64,000 nucleotides of DNA, taken from contig NC_051089.1 of NCBI RefSeq assembly GCF_901709675.1, positions 20,681,508-20,745,507 of the forward strand. The letters run 5' to 3'. Source of the stretch: Syngnathus acus. Lineage: Eukaryota > Chordata > Actinopteri > Syngnathiformes > Syngnathidae. The notes beneath the pieces were generated by a model. That model was not told the DNA's origin, made no database searches, and worked only from the letters and a program-made list of their open reading frames with translations. Positions within the stretch are counted from its first letter, which is position 1; each line of letters starts with the position of its first letter. Below, in pieces: positions 13,409 to 24,859 of this stretch. A program made the position numbers and the translations under genes.

Positions 13409-13480
13409 ATCTAAATATATACATATATATATAATATATAATTATATATAAATATACATATATATATATATATATGCATG
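13409..13480. repeat. AT-rich low-complexity tract
   Basis: Imperfect (AT)n directly after the hAT MITE. Confidence 0.8.
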
Positions 13481-13764
13481 CATGTACCTTGCTGTACTGA
13501 GATGAATAATGAAAACAACAGAACTTAGTAACGTTTGGTTTAGTCAAGTTGAGATGGATAGGTGGACAGCTGTTATATGTTTGGTTAGTTATGTCCACTA
13601 GAGGACAGTAAAGAGATTTTATTTTTCTCGTACTGAGCAGAAAGAGATTGTTACGCTCATTGACCTAGAGCTCCTACTGACATGCTCCTTCTGCTTACAG
13701 TGGCTTCTACAGGCGCACTTATCGTCGGGTATTACCGTATCTTTCATTTCCACTGCACACGCTA

Positions 13765-13915
<151 letters not shown>

Positions 13916-14822
13916 CACACATGCACCCACGCACACGTTTACACCTCAAGGGAGACCCAGCAGCATTATATAAGCATGCCCACTCTGAATTCTGCAGAAT
14001 AAATACAAGGAGAAGAGCGATGGAGAGCTGCGGTAGCCTACTCTGCCCCCTTCCTCCACAGTTGACCTTTTTTCTAAACATTGAATTTCTCAGAACGAGC
14101 ACTTGGGGGGGGGTCTCATTTGATCATGCTGTACACAAAAAGGGAACCTCATTGTTTTTTTTAGCTCCACTTCCCTAGTAACTACAAAGGCCTATACTTT
14201 AAACTGAAATGACAGTTAATTGCCAAGTCCCTATGCACTGTAGAAAATGATAGGCCTCCTGTGGAGGTGACAGGCAAGGGTCATGTCTTTGTATGTGAAT
14301 GTTGGCTACCTTGCAAACTAACAATATGTGACTTCTATTTTCACTTTGTACATGTGTGACAAATCTTTTACAGGCTATTCTCTTGGGAACGCAAGATAGC
14401 CATGCACACTCAGTGTGGGCTGGAGTGTCTTATTGAAACAAAGTGAGAGTGTCATATTGAGGCAAAGTGAGACGTTGATAGATGAACTTATCACCTTTAC
14501 TCGAACCTCATAGCTGATCTAATGATGACTCCAAGTGTGTGACATGTGAAGGAAGAGTCAGAGTGATGACGACTTCAACACTGACAACAACCCACTAGAG
14601 AGGCACATATTGTCATCAGGGTATAAATTATAGGCAACCCCAATTTTTAGGTCGAGGAAAAAGGCACTACAACTAATGTTTTTGTCTTTCTGCTATGGGG
14701 ATATTACCTCACTAACATTTTCTAAACTTATTTGAAATGTGGATGGCAGAAAATAAATTGAAACCCAATTCAAATCGATATCATTTTACAGTTTGACATG
14801 CCCTAAAATGCCAATTAGAATA

Positions 14823-15123
14823 CAGTGATCCCTTGCTACTTCACGTTTCATTTATCACGGCTTCACTAAAAAAACATTTAAAAGTCAAAATAAAACGTCT
14901 AAATTGAGGAAACATGTGTCTAACCTTTAGGACAATGTAGTATTGCTCCAAATGTTCGTTTACATTCCTTTAGAAGTCCGATTTCGCGTGTTAGCACGAT
15001 CGCAAACTTTCCGCTAACTCGTTAGCCTGCCCAGTACTTCTTGCTGGTGACCGTACTTCGCGGATTTCACTTATCGCGGGTGGTTTTTGGAACCAAATAT
15101 CCGCGATAAACGAGGGATTACTG
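14823..15123. mobile_element. TA-type MITE (CAGTGATCCCTTGCTAC family)
   Basis: 301 bp beginning CAGTGATCCCTTGCTAC and ending CGAGGGATTACTG with TA on both sides. Matching end sequence (CAGTAATCCCTTGCTACATC) also occurs inside the larger TA-type elements near 9490 and 42309. Non-coding. Confidence 0.8.
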
Positions 15124-15315
15124 TAATTCAAATTGGGTCCAATACTGTTTGTGACAACAGCGAAACTGGGATTTGAAAGTAAGATAGTAATTTGAATACT
15201 TGAGGCCTAGACTTGCCATTTGAAAACCTTTTTCAGGCAGTTAACCCCTTCCCAGCAGATCACTGTTAATCTAGTTGGCATTGATTTGGAAGATAACAGT
15301 GGCGGGGGTGGTGAA

Positions 15316-15377
15316 TGTCCATCCATTTTCTGAACCGCTCTATCCTCACCAGGGTCGCGTGCATGCTGGAGCCTAAC
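15316..15377 (-). mobile_element. SINE 3'-end fragment
   Basis: CCATCCATTTTCTGAACCGC followed by GGGTCGCG-like sequence matches the tail of the tRNA-derived SINE at 19501, in reverse orientation. Confidence 0.7.
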
Positions 15378-15811
15378 GGTGTACCACCGTGCTGTTTTGC
15401 TATAGATTATTGAAAACAAACAGATGATTATGTGAACATTCTTCTGGACCATCCTACTTTTGCATAAAAATATTTTGTGAGTAGGGCATAAACAGCTTTC
15501 AGATATAATACACATTTTAATATGAAAATGAATTGAGCATTTAGTCAACAGGGAGCATCCTAATCAGATGCTCGAGGCACCTTATACTGCTTCTTTTAAT
15601 GCAACTCTGAGGCATCCCCGGATGAACAAACTTTTCCCCCTATCTCTCAAGAAGAGTTTGGTCACTAAGGCTGCCTGTCACTGTATAATATTTTTAGAAT
15701 AGGTTTTTCTATCAATGGCTCCATCAATTAATTGAATAATCTGATAAATTGTATTATTGTTATTTATTTGGTATTGTTTAGTGATGAAAACTCCAAAAAC
15801 ACCTAAAACTA

Positions 15812-15868
15812 GGGATTGTTGTACGCGACCCAGTGGGGACAAACGGTACAGAAAATGGATGGATGGAC
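15812..15868 (+). mobile_element. SINE 3'-end fragment
   Basis: Short tail piece (GTGGGGACAAACGGTACAG then AAAATGGATGG) of the same SINE family in forward orientation. Confidence 0.7.
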
Positions 15869-17692
15869 CAAACCTTTTTAAACAGAATCAGTTACTGGTT
15901 AGGATATTGATTTTCCAAAGTAAAAGCAGATGCCTGCAAATATGTGCATTTTGATTAAACCCAAAAGATAATTGCTTTTGATGTAATTGATTTTCTGCTT
16001 TCATGAAGGGCAACAGAATTCAGAGAATTACTGTTGAGAGGCTTGAATCTGAGATTTGAATATGGTTCTAAACAATTACTTGATTATTAAAATGGTTCTT
16101 ATCCAAATGAAGTGGCTTGGACTTTGCATCAGCCTTGCAACCACAGATAAGTGGAAAAAGGCTTCCAAAGTGCGAAACATCTTTTTGGTTGTACAAATTA
16201 TCCTGGTACAAAAATTTCATTGAAATAACACAACTATGCTACATTTTGACTGTATGTTGCGTCACTGAAGTTCCTGCCCATCTGTCACATATGAAGTTAC
16301 GCAACAAAGTATTTATTTGTGAGCTGCCTATGTTATAAAACATGTCTCTGTAGATGTGTTTGGTTATGTGCATGCTGCATGTGTTAAATGCACAGATCGA
16401 AAGATACAGTAAAAGCTTTTACGGTGTTTTGAGACGCTTGCGTGAGCTTCACGCTCACTTTATTTTTGTTTTAAAGTAAGTCAGACACTCAGAACATCTC
16501 GTATTTTAGCCCAAGCAGTGAGCATAGCCAAGCTCCACCCCTTGTTACCATGGTAACACAAAGTCACATCGAATGAGCTGTGGGTGATTTCAATTTTGCA
16601 TGAGACCAGGCAGTCCCCCCTAAAACAATGGCTTTCAACAGGGCATGTTTAGAAAGTGCGATGGACACACTGTGAGCTTCTTTTACTTTCCTTATTCCAG
16701 GCCGAAGTGTGTCACAAACATTTTTTCAAGACACTTGAAAACTGTATTAATTTATATGGAAAATTGCACATCATGCATCATCTTTAAATTATTTCTGGGG
16801 TCATTTTAAATGATGACGCAAGGCAAAATCAAGAACAAAATCACCTACAAAAGCAACAGGAAACATAGTCACAATATATTCTTCATTATCATTGCGCCAC
16901 CCACCATCACCACCACTACTGCCAAGACCATCATCACCGCCCTCACATTGATTCTTTTCCTGTTCCTCTCTGGTTGCCATGGGGACATATGGTTGTGTAT
17001 AACAGAAGTAAATGTAGTGCTGGGGGAGGGAAGGATGAGCGGGATTATAGTGGGGCACTTGCAGCGGAGTTGAACAATGGAAATTTGGTGGGAACATTCT
17101 GGTTCAAAAGATCCTATCAAGAGTTCAAACTGGGAGTAAGCACCTAATGGTATAATTAGTAAATTAGTAATGGCAATTAACATGCAGGAGCATTCCCATG
17201 GTTTATTGTTATGATGAGGTTCCAACTGTCCTTTATGCAAATCAAATAGAAGCCAAATTTTGCTTGTTTTCCACAATATGCATTAGAGTTGATAAAAATG
17301 GCTACGTTTTCTTTTGGCCTTTTTATTGCTCTCTGTACAAGGTAAAAATGCAGGATACAGGGTTGAAATCAATCCTGGAATTTACTGGCTCATAACGCAG
17401 TAGCAAAGGTGGAAGGAACACTGCCATCCAAGAGCAGATATGATGTTAAAAACCTAATGTGCGGAAATCAATTGATGCTGATAAGCTTACCCAGTTCACA
17501 ACTGATCATCAGCAATGGTTGTCAGAATGTGCACTTTGCATGCATATTGTTTCTGAAGAGCTGAATAAGAAAACTCTCGAACCCTTATTTACAGAAAGAT
17601 GAATTGTTGGATTTATTTTAAATCTGTTGGATAAGTGGACACAACGAGCATAATGTACTGCATATTTGGGCTGAAAGCAACAGGCATATGTA

Positions 17693-18488
17693 CCGTAATT
17701 TTCGGACTATAAGTCGCTCCGGAGTATAAGTCGCACCAGCCATAAAATGCCCAAAAATGTGAAAAAAAACATATATAAGTCGATCCGGAGTATAAGTCGC
17801 ATTTTGGGGGGCAATTTATTCGACAAAATCCAACACCAAGAACAGACATGAACGAGCAACAACAGGCTAAACGATACGGTATGCTAACGTGACAAACACA
17901 AACGAGGAGCTGAGAACGGGCCTGACGTAACATTCAGTTATTTAAAAAAAACTATTACATAAATAACACGTTTATAAAACCATCTGTGTCACTCCAATTC
18001 ATTAAATCCATCGATCGTCCTTTGTCAACAATGCCGTGTGCCGTGCCACAGTTCAAATTATTCCACAGGCCCATACAACGATATATAAACTATATTTTAA
18101 ATAACTATCACATAAACAACAATATTATCAAACCATTTGTGTCACTCCAAATCATTAAATCCATCCATCAAACTTCTCGTCCTTTATGTCATCCTGGTGA
18201 CAGAGGACATGTCCAGAGGATATGGCGCTTTAAAGTGTTAATTACTTTATTTGATTTTCTCTCTCTATTTTTCATGTTTTGAATATGTTCAAGATAAAGA
18301 TATCAAAGCATGTGGTGATCAACTATACTAAAAATAACATGTGAAGTGGTCAACTATACTTGTAAGTGATGTGTTAATGATAAAGTAAAAATTTGTGAAA
18401 AAAAACATATATAAGTCGCTCCTGAGTATAAGTCGCCCCCCCACCCAAACCATGAAAAAAACCGCGACTTATAGTCCGAAAATTACGG
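17693..18488. mobile_element. TA-type inverted-repeat transposon (CCGTAATTTTCGG family), short copy
   Basis: 796 bp, ends CCGTAATTTTCGGACTATAA and its complement, TA on both sides (17691-17692, 18489-18490). This is the simplest copy of the family here, lacking the 118-bp array and the nested insertions, so it is a useful reference for the others. No transposase. Confidence 0.88.
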
Positions 18489-19328
18489 TATACGTAAATT
18501 ACAGCTCTATTGTTATGCTTCCAATGCACCAATTTACAAGGACAGTAAATTGTGACTGACTACCTGGAGATGCTATTTCTGGCCTTTTCTGTGGCCAATT
18601 TCCGTTTGGTATGGCTGGTATCAATTTTTGTCTTCAGAAATTGAAATACATAAACTCAAAGCTTGAGAGCAGTTATTCAACTGAGAAGAATATTTATCTT
18701 CCAAAAGCCTTCTCTTACTTATTACAGAATATATTTATCTGTACCTATACTATATACAAACCTATACTAATTAAAAGCAAGTCCAAATAAACAATATATT
18801 TTTATTTTACTTTTTAAAAGTAATTCAGGTTTGCTGATTTCAAAATGTAACCATTTACATATGTGATTGCACTTTAGTTTACATATTTAAATGTTCAGAT
18901 ATTAAGATGTGATAGACAGATTTTGGATGATTTGAATGAGGCAAAATAACATGCTTTTTCCTCTCAAATATATTGTTATAATCATTTGTTTCAGATGTAC
19001 TGTAATTCTTTTCTGTATAAAAATTAAATTTGGTGTTAAAAAAGTCTTTTTTCAAACTTGAGTCTTGAAAAAGAGGGGGTCATCTTATAATCAGGGTCGT
19101 CTTATGTTCGGGCCAATACGGTAATTGCTGCGTACCTTTAACTTGGTGGTTTTCCCAGCAATATCCATGTTAGTGCTGTCCTACCCAGCCTTGTTCATAA
19201 TGTGATGAAGCCTGATTGCAACAGAGGCGAACAGCTTCAAAGAGAACCATAAAAGGACAGCTACGATTGCTGGGCCCTAATGCTTGGTAACAGACAAGGG
19301 AGAACAAAATGAGTGGAAATTGCTAAGC

Positions 19329-19393
19329 AGCAGAGTGGCGCAGCGGAAGCGTGCTGGGCCCAGAGGTCGATGGATCGAAACCATCCTCTGCTA
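19329..19393 (+). pseudogene. initiator tRNA-Met pseudogene lacking the anticodon
   Basis: The 65 bases match vertebrate initiator tRNA-Met essentially perfectly at both ends (AGCAGAGTGGCGCAGCGG...; GGATCGAAACCATCC; CCTCTGCTA). The sequence passes from GCTGGGCCC straight into AGAGGTCGATGG. About 7 nt of the anticodon loop and stem, including CAT, are missing relative to the usual 72-nt gene. Box A, box B and a downstream TTTT at 19404 remain, so it could still be transcribed by Pol III but cannot read a codon. Confidence 0.85.
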
Positions 19394-19500
19394 TCTGGAG
19401 CTATTTTAGTAATGTAAAGCTACAGATTGGCTGTGGCACATGGAACCTATGAAGCATCTATCAAACCATCTAATTTTTGCATTAGGATAACAATGAATTT

Positions 19501-19859
19501 GCGGCTCGGTGGCGCGCAGGGTAGCACGTCCGCCTCACAGTTAGGAGGGTGCGGGTTCGATTCCACCTCTGGCCCTCCCTGTGTGGAGTTTGCATGTTCT
19601 CCACGGGCCCGCGTGGGTTTTCTCCGGGCACTCCGGTTTCCTCCCACGTCCCAAAAACATGCTTGATAGGCCGATTGAAGACTCCAAATTGTCCCTAGGT
19701 GTGAGTGCGAGTGCAAATGGTTGTTTGTCTCTGTGTGCCCTGCGATTGGCTGGCAACCGGTTCAGGGTGTCCCCCGCCTACTGCCCGATGACAGCTGGGA
19801 TAGGCTCCAGCACACCCGCGACCCCCGTGGGGACTAAGCGGTTCAGAAAATGGATGGAT
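19501..19859 (+). mobile_element. tRNA-derived SINE, full length
   Basis: Starts GCGGCTCGGTGGCGC (box A-like GGTAGCACG), has box B GGTTCGATTCC at about 19553, a body with CCCTGTGTGGAGTTTGCATG, and ends in GGATGGATG. A 16-bp perfect target duplication, GGATAACAATGAATTT, lies at 19485-19500 and 19860-19875. The tail resembles the 3' end of the RTE LINE at 56163, a likely retrotransposition partner. Confidence 0.93.
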
Positions 19860-20277
19860 GGATAACAATGAATTTCACATAATCTGGAAAGCCTTTCAAA
19901 TGTTGTTCTTGAAATGAAATATTGTTAAGTTGAGAATTGACAACTGATTGGCTGGAGCACATGGAGAAAGACCCATCCTCAATTTACTGAGTTCACGTGG
20001 GAAAAATTGTGTCTTCTTTCACCAGTCTCTTCTGAATCCAAAGTGTAGTTACCAAATTGGATGGCAGTCAGGATTACCATGAAAGGCAAAGACGCTGGCA
20101 TTTTGGAAAAAACACTTTGATGGCTCCTAATACTGTATGGCAGCAAGAGGACAAAATATAATAGAGAAAATGAAACAGCTCCACTTTGTGGCAGAAGGAG
20201 CTTATCACTCTATTTCACTTAACAACTTCGTGAGAGCCGTGGCCCACATTCAGAAAGCAGAAGGTATTACTAAACCC

Positions 20278-20351
20278 AGATTCAAAGTGGTGAGATCTGA
20301 ACCCATGGAGCTTCCATGCAGCGCCTTAGACCGCTGGGTCGTACTACCCTG
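20278..20351 (-). pseudogene. tRNA-Leu-like pseudogene or SINE head
   Basis: On the minus strand GGTAGTACGACCCAGCGG leads into TCTAAGGCGCTGC, the D-arm and box A of tRNA-Leu, followed about 25 nt later by GGTTCAGATCTC, a degraded box B. The long variable arm is missing. Either a decayed tRNA-Leu copy or the promoter part of an old SINE. Confidence 0.5.
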
Positions 20352-20357
20352 AAACAT

Positions 20358-20640
20358 GTTCAAAGTCAAAGTCAAAGTCTGCTTAATTGTCAATTTCTTC
20401 ACATGTCAAGACATACAAAGAGATCAAAATTACGTTTCCTACTATCCCACAGTGACAAGACATATTACACATTCAAGTAAACAATACAAAAAGTAAAAAT
20501 GAGAAGGCACATACAATGAATAAATAAGAGCAATGAACAAATAAGAAGAGCAACTTGGTGGAAATGGTGCAATTGTGCATACAGCAGACAGTCCGTATAA
20601 TAGCGCAAAAGTACAGGAGGAGTAGTGCAAGTGGAGTATT
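20358..20640 (-). mobile_element. L2-like LINE 3' end
   Basis: Begins with TCAAAG repeats and CTGCTTAATTGTCAATTTC, matching the 3' end of the minus-strand L2 at 51160. Only UTR-like sequence, no ORF. Confidence 0.75.
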
Positions 20641-21039
20641 ACTTTACAATCCTCCCAGGTTTTGCATTGGGATAACACCGTGTAGCTCTTGAAAAAAGAT
20701 TTTGTAAAGTTGATAAATGACTACTAATTGGCTATTGGCATCTGGTGAATGACCCATCCTCAATTCAAAAAAGTAAAAAACAACAAACTGAAATTTTGTA
20801 CAGTCCAAAATCAAAAATCTTGCACAATTGTACAGCTTTCTTATGCATTCTCCAATGACCACAGTAATGTTCAAAAGCTCCTCGATTGCCAGCCACTCAG
20901 AACACAGGCACACATTTGTTGCGATCAGATTTTGGCTTCATGTGTAGGTGGAGAGTGCAACAAGATAAAGATAATAAGTGCAAGAGAGTAATATTTTCCG
21001 CTTGAAATCAAGTGAGTCCACAGCATGTCTAGTGGCTGC

Positions 21040-21475
21040 TTGTCATTGTGTTGAGGTCAGTATCAGTAGAAGAGCTTCAGTTTGTGCCTCTCTAGCTTTA
21101 CCTTTAGATTTAGAGAGTGATCTTTCTATGAGAGCTAGTGGACTTTCCAAGCAAATCCTCATATTTCGTTTGGGTCTGCCAGATCGGACCAGCATCCTCC
21201 CCCACAATTGGAGCCAATGTATCAATGTATTGGTAATTTATTTGTTGCTCAGTTCCCTCTTCACCCAAGTATCCAAGACATGTGGCTGCAAATCTGATAA
21301 AGCAGCCACAAGGTTGATCAACAAACTGTGTATCCTCGTACCAAAAGGAGGCGGGGTGCATTCCTCCCAGTCACAACATGTCAGGTCCCAATGTATTTGG
21401 CACTGTTAGCACTGAAGTCCCACCGCACCTGACCCTTTTGGCCCCTCCTAAATGGAGCCCATGGAAAGGTTATGC
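21040..21475 (-). mobile_element. old RTE (Rex3-like) endonuclease fragment
   Basis: Blocks such as GTTTGGGTCTGCCAGATCGG and ATCCTCCCCCACAATTGGAG are diverged versions of 58320-58460 in the full-length RTE copy, and later pieces match its 5' leader near 59160. Internal gaps and stops mark it as much older. Confidence 0.7.
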
Positions 21476-21675
21476 CATTATTTTAAGATATTTCTTAGCC
21501 CATCTTTACATTTTACAAAATAAGTTACAAAATTATTTAAAAAGAGGACTAATAGCTTTAACCCCCCCTGATTAATGGACTCAAAAGTTGAATAATGACA
21601 TTTTTCATAGATATCATGTGGTCATTTCATTTGAAAATACATGATACTAATCTGGGCATAGTTTTGATCGTGGTC

Positions 21676-22545
21676 AAGTCAAGTCAAGTTTATTTGTATA
21701 GCCCTGAATCACAAGCAGTCTCAAAGGGCTTTACATGTACAAATTTATTTTTACAATTACAGTCAAACCTCGGTTTTCGAACGTCCCGGTTCTCGAACAA
21801 TTCGGAATTCGAACGAAAAATTCGAGATTTTTTTGTTTCGGTTGTCGAACAAAATTCGGAGGTCGAACCTCGCGAGATGAGCCGAAAGGACCCGAGAAAA
21901 CCCGACCGCGCGGCCCGGATGCCGACTGACTCCGTTCGTTATTGTATTTTCGTTACTTTGAGGATTGTATTAACCCCTAATCATGCCTCCAAAGAAAGTA
22001 AGTGAGAGCAGTAAAGCAATCCTAAAACACAAAGACGCTCCCTGCGCGCTGAGGTCCACTTAAATTTTGGAAAGTACATCAGGACTTTAAAAATATTTTC
22101 TAAATTTCAGCGACTAGCGCGGTGCAATTGCGCGGTCGGCGGCGTGCTACGGTTGCGAGTTCGGCGGTGCGCTGCAGTTGCGCGATCAGACAAAAATGCT
22201 GCGCAAATGAAAAAATGCTTAAAAAAGGCGTTTTTTTTAGTCTTGGAACGGACTAAAATTTTTTCCATTATTTGTAATGGGAAAAATAGATTCGGAATTG
22301 ACCGATTCACTTCTCGAACCGCCTTCTGGAACGGATTGTGGTCGAAAACCTAGGTTTGGCTGTATTCTCAAAGCATCCCCTGATCTTAAGCTCCCAAAAG
22401 GGCAAGGAAAAACTAAAAAACAGCTACAAGGGGAAAAATGAGAAAACTTGAGAAGGGACCACAGATGGGAGGATCCCCTTTCAGGATCACCTGGCTGCAA
22501 TGGATGCAGAGAGGGCACATAGAATACATAATATAAAAAATCCAG
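21676..22545 (-). mobile_element. LINE/SINE 3'-end repeat split by a Tigger-like MITE
   Basis: TCAAGTCAAGTTTATTTGTA and CAGTCTCAAAGGGCTTTACA at left and TCAAAGCATCCCCTGATCTT at right are the common teleost LINE-tail repeat. The two parts are separated by the MITE at 21760-22362. A forward copy of the right part is at 32560-32690. Confidence 0.6.
21760..22362 (+). mobile_element. Tigger/pogo-like MITE
   Basis: 603 bp, ends CAGTCAAACCTCGGTTTTCG and AGGTTTGGCTG, TA on both sides. Near 21983 an ATG opens MPPKKVSESSKAIL, like the start of Tigger-type transposases, but no catalytic domain follows. The inverted-orientation relative is at 29985. Confidence 0.85.
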
Positions 22546-22559
22546 GAAAACCCTGACCC

Positions 22560-22870
22560 TAACCCTAACCATACGACGAGTTGAAAAGTCTCACGGCATG
22601 CGGCGGAAATGAACCCTTCAGCCTTTCTATGGAGCAAGATGGTGTCAACAGCCTGCCACTGAAGCTACTCCTTCACCCAGTGACGGTGCTGTACAGGGGG
22701 TGGAAGGAGTTTTCTATGATGGACAGCAGCCTGGCCAACACCCGCTATTCTGCCGCAGACGTCAGATCAGGCAGCTCTGCGCCCACAACAGAACCCATCT
22801 TCCTCACCAGTTTGTCCAGGAAGCGGGCATCCCTCTTGATGCTACTCCCCCCAGCACACTCAACACCACA
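22560..22870 (-). pseudogene. LINE reverse-transcriptase C-terminal fragment
   Basis: Minus-strand translation gives LDKLVRKMGSVVGAELPDL and, further on, HPLYSTV and FPPHAVRLFN, the thumb and C-terminal pattern of L2/CR1-type LINEs. At least two stops interrupt it. Confidence 0.6.
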
Positions 22871-22927
22871 TTAATTAAGAATTGGGTTGAGTTTATTGGT
22901 AAAATAAATTTTTGAGGGCGATCCCGT

Positions 22928-22953
22928 ACATATATATATATATATATATATAC

Positions 22954-23019
<66 letters not shown>

Positions 23020-23032
23020 GTATATATATATA
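22928..23032. repeat. (TA)n microsatellite
   Basis: About 50 TA units with CG interruptions, next to the split CCGTAATTTTCGG-family element. Confidence 0.95.
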
Positions 23033-23333
23033 GATTTTTTTTTTTCAGTTTGGGTGGGGGGGCGACCTATACTCAGGAGCGACTTATATGTGAAATTATT
23101 CACAAATCTTTACTTGATCATTAATTAACACATTACTTACTAGTATAGTTGATCACTTCACATGTTATTTTCACTTTAAACCGCATAAGGGCGCACTATG
23201 GCTGTGGAATAATTGGAGCCTCACTGACAATGAGTTCCTTTCACTGACTTCCGGAGCCAGGAGATTTAATGATTTGGAGTGACACAGATGGTTCGATAAA
23301 CTTGTTATTTATGTTATAGTTATTTGACATATA

Positions 23334-24287
23334 CCGTTTTTTTCCATGTATAATGCGCCCCCATGTATAATACGCACCCTAAAAATGGCATGTCGATGCT
23401 GGAAAAAAGCCTGTACCCATGTATAATACGCACCCAAATTTTTATTTTTTATTTTTATTTTTATTTTTTTAAAAGTCGCAATGATCGTCACACACGCATC
23501 TGGGTGTGGTGAAATTTGTCCTCTGCATTTGACCCATCCCCGTGTGATTTTGATCCATCCCCTGGGGGGGAGGGGAGCAGTGAGCAGCAGCGGCGCCGCG
23601 CTCGGGAATCATTTGGTGATCTAACCCCCCAATTCCAACCCTTAATGCTGAGTGCCAAGCAGGGAGGCAATGGGTCCCATTTTTATAGTCTTTGGTATGA
23701 CCCGGCCGGGTTACTTAAGTCCGTAAACGAAAAATTATTTCAGAAAAAAAATCATCTTTGGGAACAACCGGATGTTATTCTGCCGGTCAGTATCACTGCG
23801 CATGCAGTAGCAAACTCGATAGCGAAGAAATATGTGAGACTCTCAACGGGATCACCAATATTTGAGTGATGTTCCAGTTATTTATCACAATTATTTATTA
23901 TTATAATAATAATATATATAATATATATAATAATTATTTATTTATTATTCACAATTGTCATGGTGATCTTTCTGGTGATTTCTTAACTAGGCTGGATGTA
24001 TTTTTTTTAAAATAAATAAACTTGACTTTTGTTGGCGTTGATTTCTCCGACTGCCCAGAAAGGCACCACCGCGATCAGTTAGGTTAAAATGAAAAGAGAG
24101 GAAAGTGACGTTGTAAAGAACCATCCGTGACAAGATTTTCTTCAAAAAATGTTGTACCATGATTTTCTTAAAAAAAAAATAAAATAAAATAAAACTTTTT
24201 TTTTTTTTGTACCCATGTATAATGCGCACCCCAGATTTTAGGACAATAAATTATTAAATTTTGCGCATTATACATTGAAAAAAACGG
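23334..24287. mobile_element. TA-type MITE (CCGTTTTTTTCCATG family) with nested SINE
   Basis: Ends CCGTTTTTTTCCATGTATAA and TTGAAAAAAACGG with TA duplications. Inner copies of CCATGTATAATGCGC are characteristic. Compared with the clean 499-bp copy at 31831 it carries a SINE (about 23472-23712) and extra AT-rich sequence at 23870-24060. Confidence 0.82.
23472..23712 (-). mobile_element. SINE fragment (second family)
   Basis: Contains GTGGTGAAATTTGTCCTCTG, GCGGCGCCGCGCTCGGG and CAATGGGTCCCATTTTTATA, a common teleost SINE body in reverse orientation. The tRNA-like head is missing at the right end, so it is 5'-truncated. Confidence 0.65.
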
Positions 24288-24859
24288 TAGTTTATTTAGA
24301 GTAGCAACGTGTATGTTGTTAGACTTCAGCAGTTTCCAATTGTCTAGCGAGGCTGTGAAGTGGGGGAAGAGCGATCCAGGGCGTTTGCTTGGAGCAAACA
24401 CACATATGTTGAGCTCTTGTTTTGTGAAATAAAGAGCCGGTTACCAAACCCACATCTTGCCTGGTACTTTGGTAACGCTACAATATAGTTATATACGTAG
24501 ATCTGTGGAATAATTGGAGCCGCAACTGACAACGAGGCTGACGTCAGCGGCGCACGTAGGTCCGGAGTCAACAGCTGTTTTTTTTTTTTTTTTTTTTGAC
24601 ACAGAGGATGAATATTCCGATGGATTCAATAATTTGGAGTGACACGGATGGTTCGTTAAAATTGTTGTTTATATTACATTTATTTGATATATCTAGTCTG
24701 ATGTCAGCGGCGCACGTAATTCCGGCATCAACAGCTGTGTTGTTTTTCTTTTTTTTAAGTGACACAAGACGAAGATTCCGATGGATTTAATGATTTGGAG
24801 TGACACGGATGGTTCGATAAAATTGTTGTTTATATTACATTTATTTGATATATCTAGTC

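Larger units (their letters stand above)
23037..24859 (-). mobile_element. 3' half of a TA-type element (CCGTAATTTTCGG family), interrupted
   Basis: 23040-23333 and 24288-24859 match the family in reverse orientation (GGGTGGGGGGGCGACC, GGAGCGACTTATAT, ACCAAACCCACATC). It is interrupted by the MITE at 23334-24287 and stops abruptly at the hAT at 24860. 24538-24698 and 24699-24859 are two copies of a 161-bp unit that starts near GTCAGCGGCGCACGTA and ends ATATATCTAGTC. The missing other half sits, in opposite orientation, between the two hAT copies at 26300-26685. Confidence 0.8.

Noticed and set aside
16801-17276. Overlapping plus and minus ORFs of about 100 codons
   Set aside because: No family resemblance, no splice context, and the residue composition reflects CACCAT-rich sequence.
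22556-22569. CCCTAACCCTAACC, interstitial telomere repeat
   Set aside because: Only two units, at a repeat junction; too short to call.
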